From: ZC4RG17 sp036380875
Lineage (GTDB): Bacteria; Actinomycetota; Acidimicrobiia; Spongiisociales; ZC4RG35
Direction of reading: 5' to 3'
DNA: 64,000 nt
NCBI GenBank assembly: GCA_036380875.1
Contig: DASVDX010000022.1
Coordinates: 21,752-85,751 of the forward strand
Shown: piece by piece, positions 8,036-17,030 of the stretch
Position numbering within the stretch: position 1 is the stretch's first letter
Layout of the letters: every line of letters begins with the position of its first letter
Made by a program: the position numbers and the translations under genes
Notes under the pieces: generated by a model
Told to the model about the DNA's origin: nothing
Databases searched by the model: none
The model's input: the letters and a program-made list of their open reading frames with translations, nothing else

Positions 8036-9034
8036 TCAGGTCTCGCCCGTCACCCGGGCGTAGGCGGCGGCGACGAACACGATCATCGCCCCGAAGAGGA
8101 TCTGGCGGAGAGCCTCCGGGTACCCGAGCGAGGTGAGGAGGGAGGAGATCACGGTGAGGATGAGGGCACCGATGATCGTGCCGCCGTATCCGCCTCGGCC
8201 ACCGAGGATCGAGGTGCCGCCGATCACCGCCGCTGCCACCGAGGGGAGGAGGGAGGTGTCGACCAGTGTCACGCTCGCCACGTTGGTGAGCCCGGAGTAG
8301 AGGAACCCGGCGATCCCGGCGAGCACGGCCGAGATGACGTAGAGGACGATCAGCACCTGCCACGCCTTCACTCCGGCCAGGCGGGACGCCACCGGGTTGT
8401 CGCCGATGGCATAGAGGAGGCGCCCGTAACCGGTGCGGTTGAGCGTGATCAGCACCCAGGCGGCGACGGGGATGAAGACCACGAGGCTGTACGGGACGAT
8501 GCCCTCGACCATGCCCGCCCCGAGACGGCGGAACAGGTCCGGCACGCCGGCGCCGGTCTGCACCATCTCCAACTGCCACACGTTGGCGAGGCCCAAGACG
8601 ACCAGGCTCATGCCGAGGGTCATGATCAGCGGGTGCACGCGGAACACGCCGACGCCGATGCCGTTGATGAGACCGGCGACGGCCGCCGCCGCCAGCGCAA
8701 CGGCGATCCCCACCCACAGCCCGGGGCCGTTGACCAGCGTCGCCACCACGAACCCGGACATCGAGGCGATGGCCGCCACCGACAGGTCGATGCCGCCGGT
8801 GAGCATCGTCATCGTCTGGCAGGCGGCGAGGATGGCCAGCGGGATGGCCGTCCGCACCATCACGCCCGCCCAGTTGAGGCTGACGATGCCGGGGCGGATG
8901 ATCTCGCTGAGGATCACGAGCAGGACCAGGATCACGAGCAAGGGGATGATCGGCCGCTCGCGGAACACCTTCACCCACGCCGACGGACGGAACCAGGAGG
9001 TGCGGGCTTCAGGAGTCGTTTCGGCGACGGTCAT
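8036..9034 (-). CDS. Sugar ABC transporter permease (RbsC type), second permease
   Basis: The product is 332 residues long with about ten hydrophobic segments and the BPD_transp_2 hallmark GGIDLSVAAI. It also has GGTSILGGRGGYGGT near the C-terminus, which is typical of ribose, galactose and autoinducer-2 permeases. The open frame runs on to 10198, but only the part from ATG 9034 is protein-like, and that ATG overlaps the stop of the first permease (ATGA). Together with 9031-10035 it would form a heterodimeric channel in the cytoplasmic membrane. Confidence 0.92.
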   Translation of the reverse strand: MTVAETTPEARTSWFRPSAWVKVFRERPIIPLLVILVLLVILSEIIRPGIVSLNWAGVMVRTAIPLAILAACQTMTMLTGGIDLSVAAIASMSGFVVATLVNGPGLWVGIAVALAAAAVAGLINGIGVGVFRVHPLIMTLGMSLVVLGLANVWQLEMVQTGAGVPDLFRRLGAGMVEGIVPYSLVVFIPVAAWVLITLNRTGYGRLLYAIGDNPVASRLAGVKAWQVLIVLYVISAVLAGIAGFLYSGLTNVASVTLVDTSLLPSVAAAVIGGTSILGGRGGYGGTIIGALILTVISSLLTSLGYPEALRQILFGAMIVFVAAAYARVTGET

Positions 9035-10035
9035 CGGCGGCTCCTCCGCAACTGGATGAGGCTGCCCACCATGACGACCCCCACCAGGATGAAACCCTGC
9101 ACCACGGTGGCCAGGTTCGTGTTCACGTTGAGGAAGGTCATGATCGTGCGCAGCAGCGAGAGGATCACGACGGCGACGATCGGCCCGAAAACGCCGCCTC
9201 GGCCGCCGCTCAGGCTGACACCGCCGAGCACGACAGCGGCGACGCTCATCAGGGTGTAGGGGCCGGGGACCGGCGTGGCGATGCCGGTGGTGGCGGTGAG
9301 GCTCAGCCCGCCGAAGGCGGAGAACAGGCCGGTGAGCATGTAGGCGAAGATCTTCGTACGGCCCACCGAGATCCCGCTGCGAAACGCCGCCAGTGGCTCG
9401 CTGCCGATGGCGTAGAGGGACAGCCCCAATCGGGACCGCCGGATGGGCAGCCAGATCACGGCGACGATCAGGAGCATGACCACCGCCGCCTTCGGGATCC
9501 AGCTGCTGAGGAGCGGCCCGCTCGTGAGGCTGCGCAGCCATTGAGCGGAGGCGCCCCCCGGCGTTTCCATGACGAGGAGGGCGCATCCGGCCCACACGAA
9601 CAGCATCGCCAGGGTCACGACGATGTCCGGTACCCGGGTGACGACGATGAGCGTCCCGTTGACGGCTCCGAGCAGCAATCCGAGCAGCAGGACACCGAGG
9701 ACGATGCCGATGGCTGCGGTTTCGCTGCGGCCCTCCATCAGGGCGGCGGAGACGACGCTGGTCAGCGCCATCATCGAGCCGACCGAGAGGTCTATGCCTC
9801 GAGCGATGACCACCACCGCCTGGGCCACCGAAGCCAACGCCAGCGGCATCACCGAGATGGCCAGACCCTGGATTCCGGAGGCTCCGAACGTCGGCTGGAT
9901 CGCTTTCGTGATCAGAAGGAGCACGGCGAGGATCCCGAGAAGGCTGATCGTCCATCCACTGCGGCGCAGGGCCGACACCAACGACGTCGACCACCCCGCC
10001 GAGGCTCGGGCGGAGGTAGATACGGCGGCGCTCAC
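9031..10035 (-). CDS. Sugar ABC transporter permease (RbsC type), first permease
   Basis: This 334-residue membrane protein has the family signature RGIDLSVGSMMAL in the middle and GGVSLSGGRGGVFGP in the C-terminal half. The N-terminus is cytoplasmic and Ser/Ala-rich. It overlaps the ATPase gene upstream by four bases and the second permease downstream by four, so the three are translationally coupled. Two different permeases in place of one duplicated RbsC gene is the arrangement seen in many actinobacterial sugar importers. Confidence 0.92.
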   Translation of the reverse strand: MSAAVSTSARASAGWSTSLVSALRRSGWTISLLGILAVLLLITKAIQPTFGASGIQGLAISVMPLALASVAQAVVVIARGIDLSVGSMMALTSVVSAALMEGRSETAAIGIVLGVLLLGLLLGAVNGTLIVVTRVPDIVVTLAMLFVWAGCALLVMETPGGASAQWLRSLTSGPLLSSWIPKAAVVMLLIVAVIWLPIRRSRLGLSLYAIGSEPLAAFRSGISVGRTKIFAYMLTGLFSAFGGLSLTATTGIATPVPGPYTLMSVAAVVLGGVSLSGGRGGVFGPIVAVVILSLLRTIMTFLNVNTNLATVVQGFILVGVVMVGSLIQLRRSRR

Positions 10036-11606
10036 GAGGGTGCCTCCTCTTCCTCGTCGGTCTCAGGGCCCAGCGGCACTGTTGTCGTCTCGCTGACCGC
10101 CTCGGCCATCTCCTTTTCGGTGCCGATGTTGTGGGCCGCCTTGAGGAGCGTCGGCTCGTCGGCGTGCCGGGCGTCCACCTCCCCGACGACCTCGCCACCG
10201 AAGATGACTATGGCGCGGTCGCAGACGAGCGGGATCTCGCTCAGCTCGGACGTATAGAGGAGGATCGCCGCTCCCGAGTCGGCCAGTTCCCGCAGCAGGA
10301 CGTATATCTGGTTCTTCGTTCGGATGTCGATGCCGCGGGTCGGGTCGAAGCACAGCAACGTCTCGACGCCGGAGGCCACCCAGCGGGCGATAGTCACCTT
10401 CTGCTGGTTGCCGCCCGACAGGCGACGGACCTCGCCCTGGGCCCGGGTGTCGATCTGGAGTTTCTCGATGGAGTGGGAGACCGTCTGATGCTCCTTCTTC
10501 TTCCTGATCCAACCCCATCGTGGTAGCCGGCTGGAGAAGGGGAGGGCGATGTTCTCGCGCACGGAGCGCTGCATCAGAAGCGCCTCGGCGCGGTCGGCCG
10601 GGACGAAGACGAGACCGGCCCGGATGGCGTCGGCGGGATGGCGGAACGACACCTGCTGTCCGTTGACGAAGATCTCCCCGGAGTGGGGTCGTTCCCATCC
10701 CGAGAGCACGTCGAACAACTCGTCCTGGCCCTGCCCTTCCAGGGCGACGACGCCCAGGACCTCACCTTCGTAGAGGTCGAAGGACACGTCCTTGAGACGG
10801 GTGTTGAGAGCCAGGTTGCGCACCGACACCCGGGGGGTGTGCTTGCGCTGCTCCGGAGCGACCACATGATGACGTTCGGCGAGAGCCTCCTGCTGGTCGA
10901 CCGCTTCGCCGAGCATCAACTCGACGATGCGCTCGGCCGAGCCCTCGCCCACGTCCACCACTCCCACCGTCTCGCCCTCCCGCAGGACCGTGGCGCGGTC
11001 GCACACCGACCCGATCTCGGTCATGCGGTGGGAGATGAAGATCACGCTGCTCGAGCCGCCCCGCATCCGGTTGAGGACCTCCAGTACCCGCTCGGTGAGG
11101 TTTGCCGGGAGGGCGGCGGTCATCTCGTCCAGCATCAGGACGTCGGGATCGATCGCCAGGGCTCGAGCGAGGTCGATGATGCGCAGTGATGCCAGCGGCA
11201 GGGTGCGGGCCATCGCCGACAGATCTAGGTCGGGCAATCCGAGCTCTTCGAGCCAGTGGCGGAAAGGTTCGATCGGCGTCTCCGTGAGACGCAAGTTGGA
11301 GAAGATGTCGAGGTCGGGGATCAGGGCGGGCTCCTGGTACACGGACACGAGGCCGCCCCGCCGGGCCTCGGCGGGAGAATGAGCGGTCCTCTCTCGTCCC
11401 CGGACCATGATCGTGCCGCCGTCGGGGCGCACCGCTCCGGTCAGGATCTTGACGAGGGTGCTCTTGCCGGCGCCGTTCGCTCCCATCAGCGCGTGGACCT
11501 CGCCCGGGCGGACGGCCAGAGAAGCCGAGCGCAAGGCCACGACGGCGCCGTAGTGCTTGGAGATGTCTTGAGCGTGGAGCAGGTAGTCGGTGGTGGTCGT
11601 TGTCAT
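10032..11606 (-). CDS. Sugar ABC transporter ATPase (RbsA/MglA type, two nucleotide-binding domains)
   Basis: The 524-residue protein contains two ABC domains in tandem. The first has a full Walker A (GANGAGKST) and a Walker B (VLMLDEMTA), but the place of its signature is TLPLASLRIIDLARAL, without the usual SxxQ. The second has a degenerate P-loop (LEGQGQDEL) and a perfect LSGGNQQK signature. This complementary degeneracy is normal for RbsA and MglA. It sits between the binding-protein gene and the permeases, and an intercistronic hairpin lies just upstream. Confidence 0.93.
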   Translation of the reverse strand: MTTTTTDYLLHAQDISKHYGAVVALRSASLAVRPGEVHALMGANGAGKSTLVKILTGAVRPDGGTIMVRGRERTAHSPAEARRGGLVSVYQEPALIPDLDIFSNLRLTETPIEPFRHWLEELGLPDLDLSAMARTLPLASLRIIDLARALAIDPDVLMLDEMTAALPANLTERVLEVLNRMRGGSSSVIFISHRMTEIGSVCDRATVLREGETVGVVDVGEGSAERIVELMLGEAVDQQEALAERHHVVAPEQRKHTPRVSVRNLALNTRLKDVSFDLYEGEVLGVVALEGQGQDELFDVLSGWERPHSGEIFVNGQQVSFRHPADAIRAGLVFVPADRAEALLMQRSVRENIALPFSSRLPRWGWIRKKKEHQTVSHSIEKLQIDTRAQGEVRRLSGGNQQKVTIARWVASGVETLLCFDPTRGIDIRTKNQIYVLLRELADSGAAILLYTSELSEIPLVCDRAIVIFGGEVVGEVDARHADEPTLLKAAHNIGTEKEMAEAVSETTTVPLGPETDEEEEAPS

Positions 11607-11638
11607 CGGGTGGTCGAGGCGATCGTTACGGCTGGGAA

Positions 11639-11666
11639 GAAGGGGCCGCCTCTCGGCGGCCCCTTC
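11639..11666 (-). terminator. Intercistronic hairpin between binding protein and ATPase genes
   Basis: GAAGGGGCCGCC and its exact complement GGCGGCCCCTTC are separated by a TCTC loop, giving a perfect 12-bp stem 15 bases after the binding-protein stop. There is no U-tract after it in the minus-strand direction. It therefore more likely acts as a partial terminator or a 3' mRNA stabiliser that lets the binding-protein message exceed that of the membrane components. Confidence 0.6.
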
Positions 11667-11681
11667 CTGTTCGGCGTCTGA

Positions 11682-12896
11682 TCAGGCGCCGGGGCCTTCG
11701 CAGGCGATGGCCTGCTCGGGCGTGTAGCTCGTCCAGCCTTCGATCTGGAGGCCGAGCGGCCACAGCGGATCGAGCCCGTCCACCAGCCACGACTCCAGCG
11801 TGGCCCGTCCCTCGTCGGAGACGTTGTCGGCCAGCACCGGATCCAACAGGACCGTGTTGGGCTGGCTGGCGTCCGGAGCAGTCTCGACGGTCTCGCCGTT
11901 GAGCAGCTTGAGGGCGAGGTTGACGCCGGCACCACCGACGGCGGCGGTGTTGGTCACTGCCGCGCCGACGAGGCCCGGATAACCCTCCTCGTCCAGGAGC
12001 TGCTGCACGAACGCCCCGAGGTCGGCGCCGACGATCGGCACGAAGTCGAGGCCGGCATCGGCGATGGCATCCACGACCTGCGAGTCCATGCCGGAGGTCC
12101 AGATGCCGTCTATGCCCTGGTACTGGCCGGAGGCGATGAAGTCGTTGATCAGCTGGGTGGTCGTCGCCGGGTCCCAACCGGTGTGGACACCTTCGGGGCC
12201 GGGAACCACCTCGATGTTCGGGTACTCCTCCAACGCCATGTTGAAGCCGATGTGGCGGTCGTTGTCGGCCGGGTGGCCGGCGAAGCCCCGCATGTAGTAG
12301 ACGACACCTTCGCCGCCCAGCTGCTCGAACAGCCACTTGGCGCCGAGATAGGCGTACTGCACCTGGTTGTTGTACAGGTTGTAGGTGTCCTCGTGGGTCA
12401 CGTAGGCGTCGACCGACACGGTGATGATGCCGGCGGCGGCCGCCTCCTCGAGTGCCGGGTTGAGGGCGTCGGGGTCGTTCGGGTTGAAGACGATGGCGTC
12501 CACGCCGGCGGCGATCAGGTCACGGATGTCGGACAACTGACCAGCGGCGTCGGTGTTCCGATGGATGGTGATCAGCTCGGTGACCTGCCCGGAGGCGAGA
12601 GCCTCGGCTTGCGCCGTGCACACCTGTTCCTCGCGGAAGCCGTTGCCGACACCGCCGCCGTTGGAGTAGCCGATGCGGAAACCCTCGCCGGCCGGCTCTT
12701 CGCCGACAGTGGTGTCGGGCGCGGCGGTTGTGTCGGGGGTCGTCTCTCCCGTCGTCTCGGGGGGAGTGGTCTCGGCGGCAGGTTCCGTCGCCGCCGTCGT
12801 CGTATCGGCGCTGCCGCCACCACCGCAAGCGGCGAGCAGCAAGGCCAGCACCAGGGTCAGGGCGATTCGCGCTGACCACTTTCGCTGTCTGGTCAT
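11682..12896 (-). CDS. Sugar ABC transporter substrate-binding lipoprotein
   Basis: This 404-residue precursor has a basic N-terminus, a hydrophobic core and a lipobox (LLAAC), so it should be lipid-anchored outside the membrane. A Thr/Glu/Pro-rich linker of about 40 residues follows the cysteine. The mature part is a periplasmic-binding fold of the ribose/galactose type (RIGYSNGGG, then DAIVFNPNDPDALNPALEEA and AGIITVSVDAYV). It is the first gene of a run that includes ATPase, two permeases, SDR, MBL hydrolase and PHP phosphatase. A LacI-type operator lies about 75 bases upstream. The sugar is not identifiable by eye. Confidence 0.93.
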   Translation of the reverse strand: MTRQRKWSARIALTLVLALLLAACGGGGSADTTTAATEPAAETTPPETTGETTPDTTAAPDTTVGEEPAGEGFRIGYSNGGGVGNGFREEQVCTAQAEALASGQVTELITIHRNTDAAGQLSDIRDLIAAGVDAIVFNPNDPDALNPALEEAAAAGIITVSVDAYVTHEDTYNLYNNQVQYAYLGAKWLFEQLGGEGVVYYMRGFAGHPADNDRHIGFNMALEEYPNIEVVPGPEGVHTGWDPATTTQLINDFIASGQYQGIDGIWTSGMDSQVVDAIADAGLDFVPIVGADLGAFVQQLLDEEGYPGLVGAAVTNTAAVGGAGVNLALKLLNGETVETAPDASQPNTVLLDPVLADNVSDEGRATLESWLVDGLDPLWPLGLQIEGWTSYTPEQAIACEGPGA

Positions 12897-12969
12897 GTTT
12901 GTCTCCTCCGTCTAACCGACCTGCCGGGCGGTAGTGTCACATCCCCCCGGCGGTTTGTCGAGTGCAATG

Positions 12970-12983
12970 TGTAACCGTTTTCC
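12970..12983. promoter_or_regulatory. LacI-type operator before the sugar importer
   Basis: TGTAACCGTTTTCC matches TGNAANCGNTTNCA at all but the last base. It lies 74 bases upstream of the binding-protein start, in the divergent region shared with the F420-oxidoreductase operon. Confidence 0.6.
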
Positions 12984-13044
12984 GTGCGCCTGTCCATCAC
13001 AACCGGGGGATTTTGTGACCCGGCGGCGGGATCGAGGGAACCGG

Positions 13045-13074
13045 TTGACCTCGCCGCCGGCCATGAGGTAGCCT
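13045..13074 (+). promoter_or_regulatory. Sigma-70-like promoter of the F420-oxidoreductase operon
   Basis: TTGACC (13045-13050) and TAGCCT (13069-13074) are separated by 18 bases. The -10 fits the actinobacterial TANNNT pattern. The operator at 13081-13094 would cover the transcription start, which suits repression. Confidence 0.45.
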
Positions 13075-13080
13075 CCTCAT

Positions 13081-13094
13081 GGAAAACGCTTGCC
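13081..13094. promoter_or_regulatory. LacI-type operator
   Basis: GGAAAACGCTTGCC fits the LacI/CcpA consensus at 10 of the 12 scored positions or better around the central CG. It lies immediately downstream of the -10 box of the promoter for 13143-14153. Confidence 0.6.
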
Positions 13095-13142
13095 AGCCGG
13101 ATCGGTGTTGGCGGGCGGAGGAGAAGCGGCAAGGAAGGTCGT

Positions 13143-14153
13143 ATGCAAAACGTTGAGCGGTTCGGTGTGTTCCTGCCCTCGTTCATTTGGGCGGGCGACG
13201 GCCCGGAGCGAGCCCGGGGGATCAAGGACTTCGCTCGCCAGGTGGAGGACCTCGGATTCGATTCGATCTTCGTGACCGATCACTTGCTGGCTGCGAAGCA
13301 GTTCTACTCGGTGAACTTCCTCGAACCGATCTCGGCCTTGTCCGTCGCCGCCGGTGTCACGTCGCGGGTGAAGTTGGGCACCTCGGTCATGGTGCTCCCG
13401 ATCCGCGAGCCGGTGCTGCTCGCCAAGCAGCTGGCGACCTTGCACTTCCTCTCCGAGGGGAGGGCGATCCTCGGTGCCGGCATCGGCTGGTACCCGCCCG
13501 AATACGCCGCCACCGGCGTGAAGAAGTCCGAGCGGGGGCCGCGCACCGACGAGATCCTCGACATCATCATCCCCGCCCTCGAAGGCAAGTCCGTCACCTA
13601 CAGCGGTCGCTTCTACCAGATCGAGGACGTGGAGATCGAGCCGCGCCTGCCCGAGCGTCCCGAGATCTGGATCGGTGGTGGCTCCCAGCTCGCCGATCCC
13701 GGCTCGCCCGACCTTCCCCGGTTCGTCGATGCGGTCAAGAAGCGCATCTTGCGCACGGAAGGGTGGATCCCCCGTCCCACGTGCCCGCCGGAGGACATCG
13801 CCCGGGACTGGGAGGAGCTGCAGGCATATCTCCGCGAGAACGGCCGTGACCCGTCGACCCTGACCGTGGCGCACGAGAACTTCATGCATCTCGTCCTGAC
13901 CCAGGACCGGGAGAAGGCGCTGGCCGAGCAGCACGAGGCGTTCCTGCGGGTGATGAGCGAGGCCCGCGGGCGCGAGTACCTCGAGAAGGTGTACCTGTTC
14001 GGCACCCCCGACGACATCGTCGAGTCCCTGCAGGCGAGGATCGACGCCGGTGTGCAGCGTTTCATGCTCCACACCATGACGCCCGATCCGGGCCAGCTCG
14101 AGCATTGGATCACCGAGGTGATCGCCCACGTCCGGTTCCCGGACGAGGGATGA
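13143..14153 (+). CDS. LLM-class (luciferase-like) F420-dependent oxidoreductase
   Basis: The start at MQNVERFGVFLPS has a GAAGG ribosome-binding site. The open frame upstream of it overlaps the promoter and operator. The 336-residue product is a bacterial-luciferase-like TIM barrel: DLGFDSIFVTDHLL near residue 40, then KLGTSVMVLPIREPVLLAKQLATL, GRAILGAGIGWYPPEY and a C-terminal GTPDDIVE. In actinobacteria this family mostly uses coenzyme F420, sometimes FMN. It is followed by a hairpin and then by a NitT-type transporter operon with its own operator, so the two may be separately transcribed but co-regulated. Confidence 0.88.
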   Translation: MQNVERFGVFLPSFIWAGDGPERARGIKDFARQVEDLGFDSIFVTDHLLAAKQFYSVNFLEPISALSVAAGVTSRVKLGTSVMVLPIREPVLLAKQLATLHFLSEGRAILGAGIGWYPPEYAATGVKKSERGPRTDEILDIIIPALEGKSVTYSGRFYQIEDVEIEPRLPERPEIWIGGGSQLADPGSPDLPRFVDAVKKRILRTEGWIPRPTCPPEDIARDWEELQAYLRENGRDPSTLTVAHENFMHLVLTQDREKALAEQHEAFLRVMSEARGREYLEKVYLFGTPDDIVESLQARIDAGVQRFMLHTMTPDPGQLEHWITEVIAHVRFPDEG

Positions 14154-14160
14154 GGCCAGC

Positions 14161-14201
14161 ACCTGCCGCGCCAACGTTGGCGGTCAGGTGGCGCGGCAGG
14201 T
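14161..14201 (+). terminator. Hairpin after the F420 oxidoreductase gene
   Basis: ACCTGCCGCGCC (14161-14172) is perfectly complementary to GGCGCGGCAGGT (14190-14201), a 12-bp stem with a 17-base loop that starts 8 bases after the stop codon. It lacks a clear U-tract. It probably terminates or attenuates before the next operator-controlled unit. Confidence 0.6.
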
Positions 14202-14212
14202 AGCGTGCGATC

Positions 14213-14226
14213 GGTAAGCGGTTTCC
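14213..14226. promoter_or_regulatory. LacI-type operator before the NitT-type ABC operon
   Basis: GGTAAGCGGTTTCC shows the AAnCGnTT core with GG/CC arms. It lies 19 bases upstream of the GTG start of the ATPase gene and directly after the hairpin at 14161-14201. Confidence 0.55.
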
Positions 14227-14245
14227 CTCCCCGAGGAGGCGGCTG

Positions 14246-15037
14246 GTGAGTCAACCGGAGGTCAGGTCGACCGTTGTGGATGAGGCGATCACGCTCCGGG
14301 GAGTCTCGAAGGTGTTCGGCACCGGCGACCGCGCCGTGACCGCTCTCCAGGCTCTGGACCTCGACATCGCCGCCGGCAGCTTCGTCTCTTTGCTCGGGCC
14401 GTCGGGCTGTGGGAAGACCACCCTGCTGCGCATGATCGGCGGCCTCGAAGAGCCCACCACGGGGACGATCGCCGTGGGCCGAGACTCGGTGGAGACCGCC
14501 CTGCGCAACCGCCTCTTCGGGTTCGTCTTCCAGGACGCCACCCTGCTGCCCTGGAGGACGGTCGAAGCCAACGCCTCGTTGCTCCTCGACGTCACGGGCC
14601 AGGGACCCGCCCGCCAGAAGGTGGCAGAGTTGCTGCGGCTCGTCGGACTCGCCGGCTTCGAACGCGCCTACCCGGACCAACTGTCGGGGGGGATGCGGCA
14701 GCGCGTCTCCCTCGCCCGGGCGCTGGCACTCGATCCCCGGGTGCTGCTCATGGACGAGCCCTTCGCCGCCCTCGACTCGATCACGCGGGACCGGATGGGT
14801 GAGGAGCTCCTGCGGATCTGGGATCGGTCGCGCACCGTGGTGTTCGTCACCCACTCGATCGCCGAAGCAGCCCTGCTGTCCGACCGGGTGCTCGTGTTGT
14901 CGGCCCGGCCCGGGCGGATCATCGCCGATGTGGCCATCGACCTCCCCCATCCCCGCACCGGGTCGGTACGGCAGACACCGGAGTTCTCGGAATACGTGCG
15001 GATCCTGCGGTCCCACATCGAGGAGGCGTCTTCATGA
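14246..15037 (+). CDS. ABC transporter ATP-binding protein, NitT/TauT (SsuB-like) family
   Basis: The product is 263 residues with Walker A GPSGCGKTT, a Q-loop in FVFQDATLLPW, signature LSGGMRQRVSLARAL, Walker B VLLMDEPFAALD and the H-loop FVTHSIAEA. These features place it with nitrate, taurine, sulfonate and thiamine-precursor importers. The GTG start is preceded by GAGGAGG. It overlaps the permease gene by four bases and works with the NMT1-type binding protein at 15960-17030. Confidence 0.93.
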   Translation: MSQPEVRSTVVDEAITLRGVSKVFGTGDRAVTALQALDLDIAAGSFVSLLGPSGCGKTTLLRMIGGLEEPTTGTIAVGRDSVETALRNRLFGFVFQDATLLPWRTVEANASLLLDVTGQGPARQKVAELLRLVGLAGFERAYPDQLSGGMRQRVSLARALALDPRVLLMDEPFAALDSITRDRMGEELLRIWDRSRTVVFVTHSIAEAALLSDRVLVLSARPGRIIADVAIDLPHPRTGSVRQTPEFSEYVRILRSHIEEASS

Positions 15038-15870
15038 CGGACGCCTCGGGCCTGCGGGTATCGACGGTCGACACCGAGGCGGCGGTCGTCCAGGCCGTCC
15101 GCCGCTCGGGTCTCTCGAATTGGCGGGCGTGGATCTATCCCAGCGCCTTCCTCGTTGCGCTCGTGCTGCTCTGGGAGTTGCTCGCCCGTCTGGAAGTGGT
15201 CGAGCCTTACATCCTCCCGGCGCCGACCGCGGTCCTCGACCGCATGGTGGCGGACTGGCCGGTCCTGTGGGACCACACGGTCACGACGCTGGCCGAGATC
15301 GGAGCGGGGTTCGGTCTCGGAGCCGTCGTCGGCATCGTGCTGGCGCTGCCCATCGCCTACTCGGCGGTCTTCCGCAACACCGTCTACCCGCTGATCGTCG
15401 CCTCCCAGGCGGTGCCGAAGATCGCCATCGCTCCCCTCCTCGTCCTCTGGCTCGGGTTCGGCATGTGGCCCAAGATCGTCATCACGGCGCTGATGGTCTT
15501 CTTCCCGGTGGTGGTGACCGCCGCCGAGGGCTTCGCCTCCGTCGACCGGTCCCTCCTCGAGTTGCTCCGCTCGGTCTCCGCGCCCCGCCACCAGATCTTT
15601 TCTCGCATCACCCTGCCCCACTCCCTGCCCCGAATCATGGCCGGTCTCAAGATCGGCATCACGCTGGCGGTCGTCGGCGCCATCGTCGGCGAGTGGGTCG
15701 GCGCCGACTCCGGCCTCGGGTACCTCCTCGTCTACGCCAACACCTTCCTCGACTCGACGCTTCTGTTCGCCTCGCTCGTGTTGCTCGTGGTGATCGGTGT
15801 CGTCCTGTTCATGCTCATCGGCGGTCTCGAGCGTCTGCTCATGCCCTGGCAGTACCGGTCCGGCAGGTGA
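15034..15870 (+). CDS. ABC transporter permease, NitT/TauT family
   Basis: This 278-residue membrane protein has about six transmembrane helices. It has YILPAPTAVLDRM near the N-terminus and the cytoplasmic EAA-type loop around SVDRSLLELLRSVSAPRHQIF followed by ITLPHSLPRIMAGLKIGI. It is coupled to the ATPase gene by an ATGA overlap. A 14-bp operator and the binding-protein gene follow after a 45-base gap. Confidence 0.92.
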   Translation: MTDASGLRVSTVDTEAAVVQAVRRSGLSNWRAWIYPSAFLVALVLLWELLARLEVVEPYILPAPTAVLDRMVADWPVLWDHTVTTLAEIGAGFGLGAVVGIVLALPIAYSAVFRNTVYPLIVASQAVPKIAIAPLLVLWLGFGMWPKIVITALMVFFPVVVTAAEGFASVDRSLLELLRSVSAPRHQIFSRITLPHSLPRIMAGLKIGITLAVVGAIVGEWVGADSGLGYLLVYANTFLDSTLLFASLVLLVVIGVVLFMLIGGLERLLMPWQYRSGR

Positions 15871-15912
15871 TCTCCGATGCCCCAACCTCCTTTCCTCGCT
15901 CCGGCCAACCCC

Positions 15913-15926
15913 AGTAAACGCTTGCC
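15913..15926. promoter_or_regulatory. LacI-type operator before the NMT1-type binding protein
   Basis: AGTAAACGCTTGCC keeps the core AAACGCTTGC seen at 13081-13094. It lies 34 bases upstream of the lipoprotein start, inside what would otherwise be a single operon, suggesting an internal regulated promoter. Confidence 0.55.
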
Positions 15927-15959
15927 GCCATGGTGGGCACGACCAACAGGGAGAGACAC

Positions 15960-17030
15960 ATGAGAAGCAAGAGAGCAGCACTCGCCATCGTTCTCGCGCT
16001 GGTGATCGCCGCCTGCGGTGGAGACGGGGGCGAGGCGACCACTACGGCCGCCGACGCCACGACCCCGCCGGCGACCGAGGCCACGACGCCCCCGGCCACC
16101 GAGGAGACGACTGCCACCAGCGCACCCGGGGAGACACCGACGGAGATGGCCTCGGTCAGGTTCCGTCTGAACTGGGTGATCGCCGGCAACCACGCCCCGT
16201 ACTTCCTGGCGAAGAAGGAAGGCTTTTGGGAGGCGTGTGGGCTCGACGTGACCCTCAACGCCGGCCAGGGCTCCGGCGACACCGCCCAACTCGTGGGAAC
16301 CGGCGCCGAGGAGTTCGGGCTCACCGACGCGGTGTCGATCTCAGCGGGTCGCTCCCAGGGGCTTCCCATCAAGTCGATCGGCGTCATCTACCAGGACAAC
16401 CCGTCGTCTCTCGTCTCCTACGTCGACACCGGGATCGAGGAGCTGGCCGACGTCGAGGGCAAGACCTACGGCGCGGTCCCGGGTGGCTCCCCTTATCTGC
16501 TCCTCCACGCCTTGTGGGAGGAGAACGGCATCGACGTCGACAGCATCCGCGAGGTGAGCGTGCCGGCACCGGGCATCGCCCAGCTCAAGACCCGCCAGGT
16601 CGACTTCATCACCTTCTTCGGCAACGAGGTGGTGAACATCGAAGCGGACACCAGCCTGCTCAACGTCCTCTTCTTCCGTGACTTCGGCCTGGAGAGCTAC
16701 GGGTTGGCGCTGGCCGCCTCCGACGACTACATCGCCGAGAACCCCAACGCCGTGCAGTGCTTCGTCGACGGCGTCCGCCAGGGCTTCGAAGCCGCGGCGG
16801 CCGATCCCGAGGCGGCGCTGCAGGCCCTGTACGAAGCCGCTCCGGAGACGGAACAGGCTCCGGAGGTCCATCAGGCCATGCTCGAAGGTGCCTTCGAGTT
16901 CGCCGGTGACGACCTGCTCAGCCAGAACCTCGAGAAGTGGACCGCCACCCACGACTTCCTCTTCGAGGCAGGCGTGATCGAAGAGGCCGTGGACCCGGCG
17001 GAGCTGTTCACAGACGAGTTCGGTCAGTGA
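15960..17030 (+). CDS. NMT1/THI5-like substrate-binding lipoprotein
   Basis: ATG 15960 was chosen because it gives a clean lipoprotein signal (MRSKRA, hydrophobic core, lipobox VIAAC) with GGGAGAG upstream. An ATG 30 bases earlier would put a polar tail before it. The 356-residue precursor has a Thr/Pro-rich linker and then the SsuA/THI5 domain: RFRLNWVIAGNHAPYFLAKKEGFWEACGL, QLVGTGAEEFGLTDA and DYIAENPNAVQCFVDG. Such proteins bind pyrimidine precursors, sulfonates or aromatic acids. The ligand here is unknown. The stop overlaps the SDR gene (GTGA). Confidence 0.9.
   Translation: MRSKRAALAIVLALVIAACGGDGGEATTTAADATTPPATEATTPPATEETTATSAPGETPTEMASVRFRLNWVIAGNHAPYFLAKKEGFWEACGLDVTLNAGQGSGDTAQLVGTGAEEFGLTDAVSISAGRSQGLPIKSIGVIYQDNPSSLVSYVDTGIEELADVEGKTYGAVPGGSPYLLLHALWEENGIDVDSIREVSVPAPGIAQLKTRQVDFITFFGNEVVNIEADTSLLNVLFFRDFGLESYGLALAASDDYIAENPNAVQCFVDGVRQGFEAAAADPEAALQALYEAAPETEQAPEVHQAMLEGAFEFAGDDLLSQNLEKWTATHDFLFEAGVIEEAVDPAELFTDEFGQ

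Noticed and set aside
8036..10198. A 720-codon minus-strand open frame over both sugar permeases
   Set aside because: Only the part from ATG 9034 is a permease. The rest is out of frame with the first permease and Arg/Pro/His-rich, as expected of a shadow frame in high-GC DNA.
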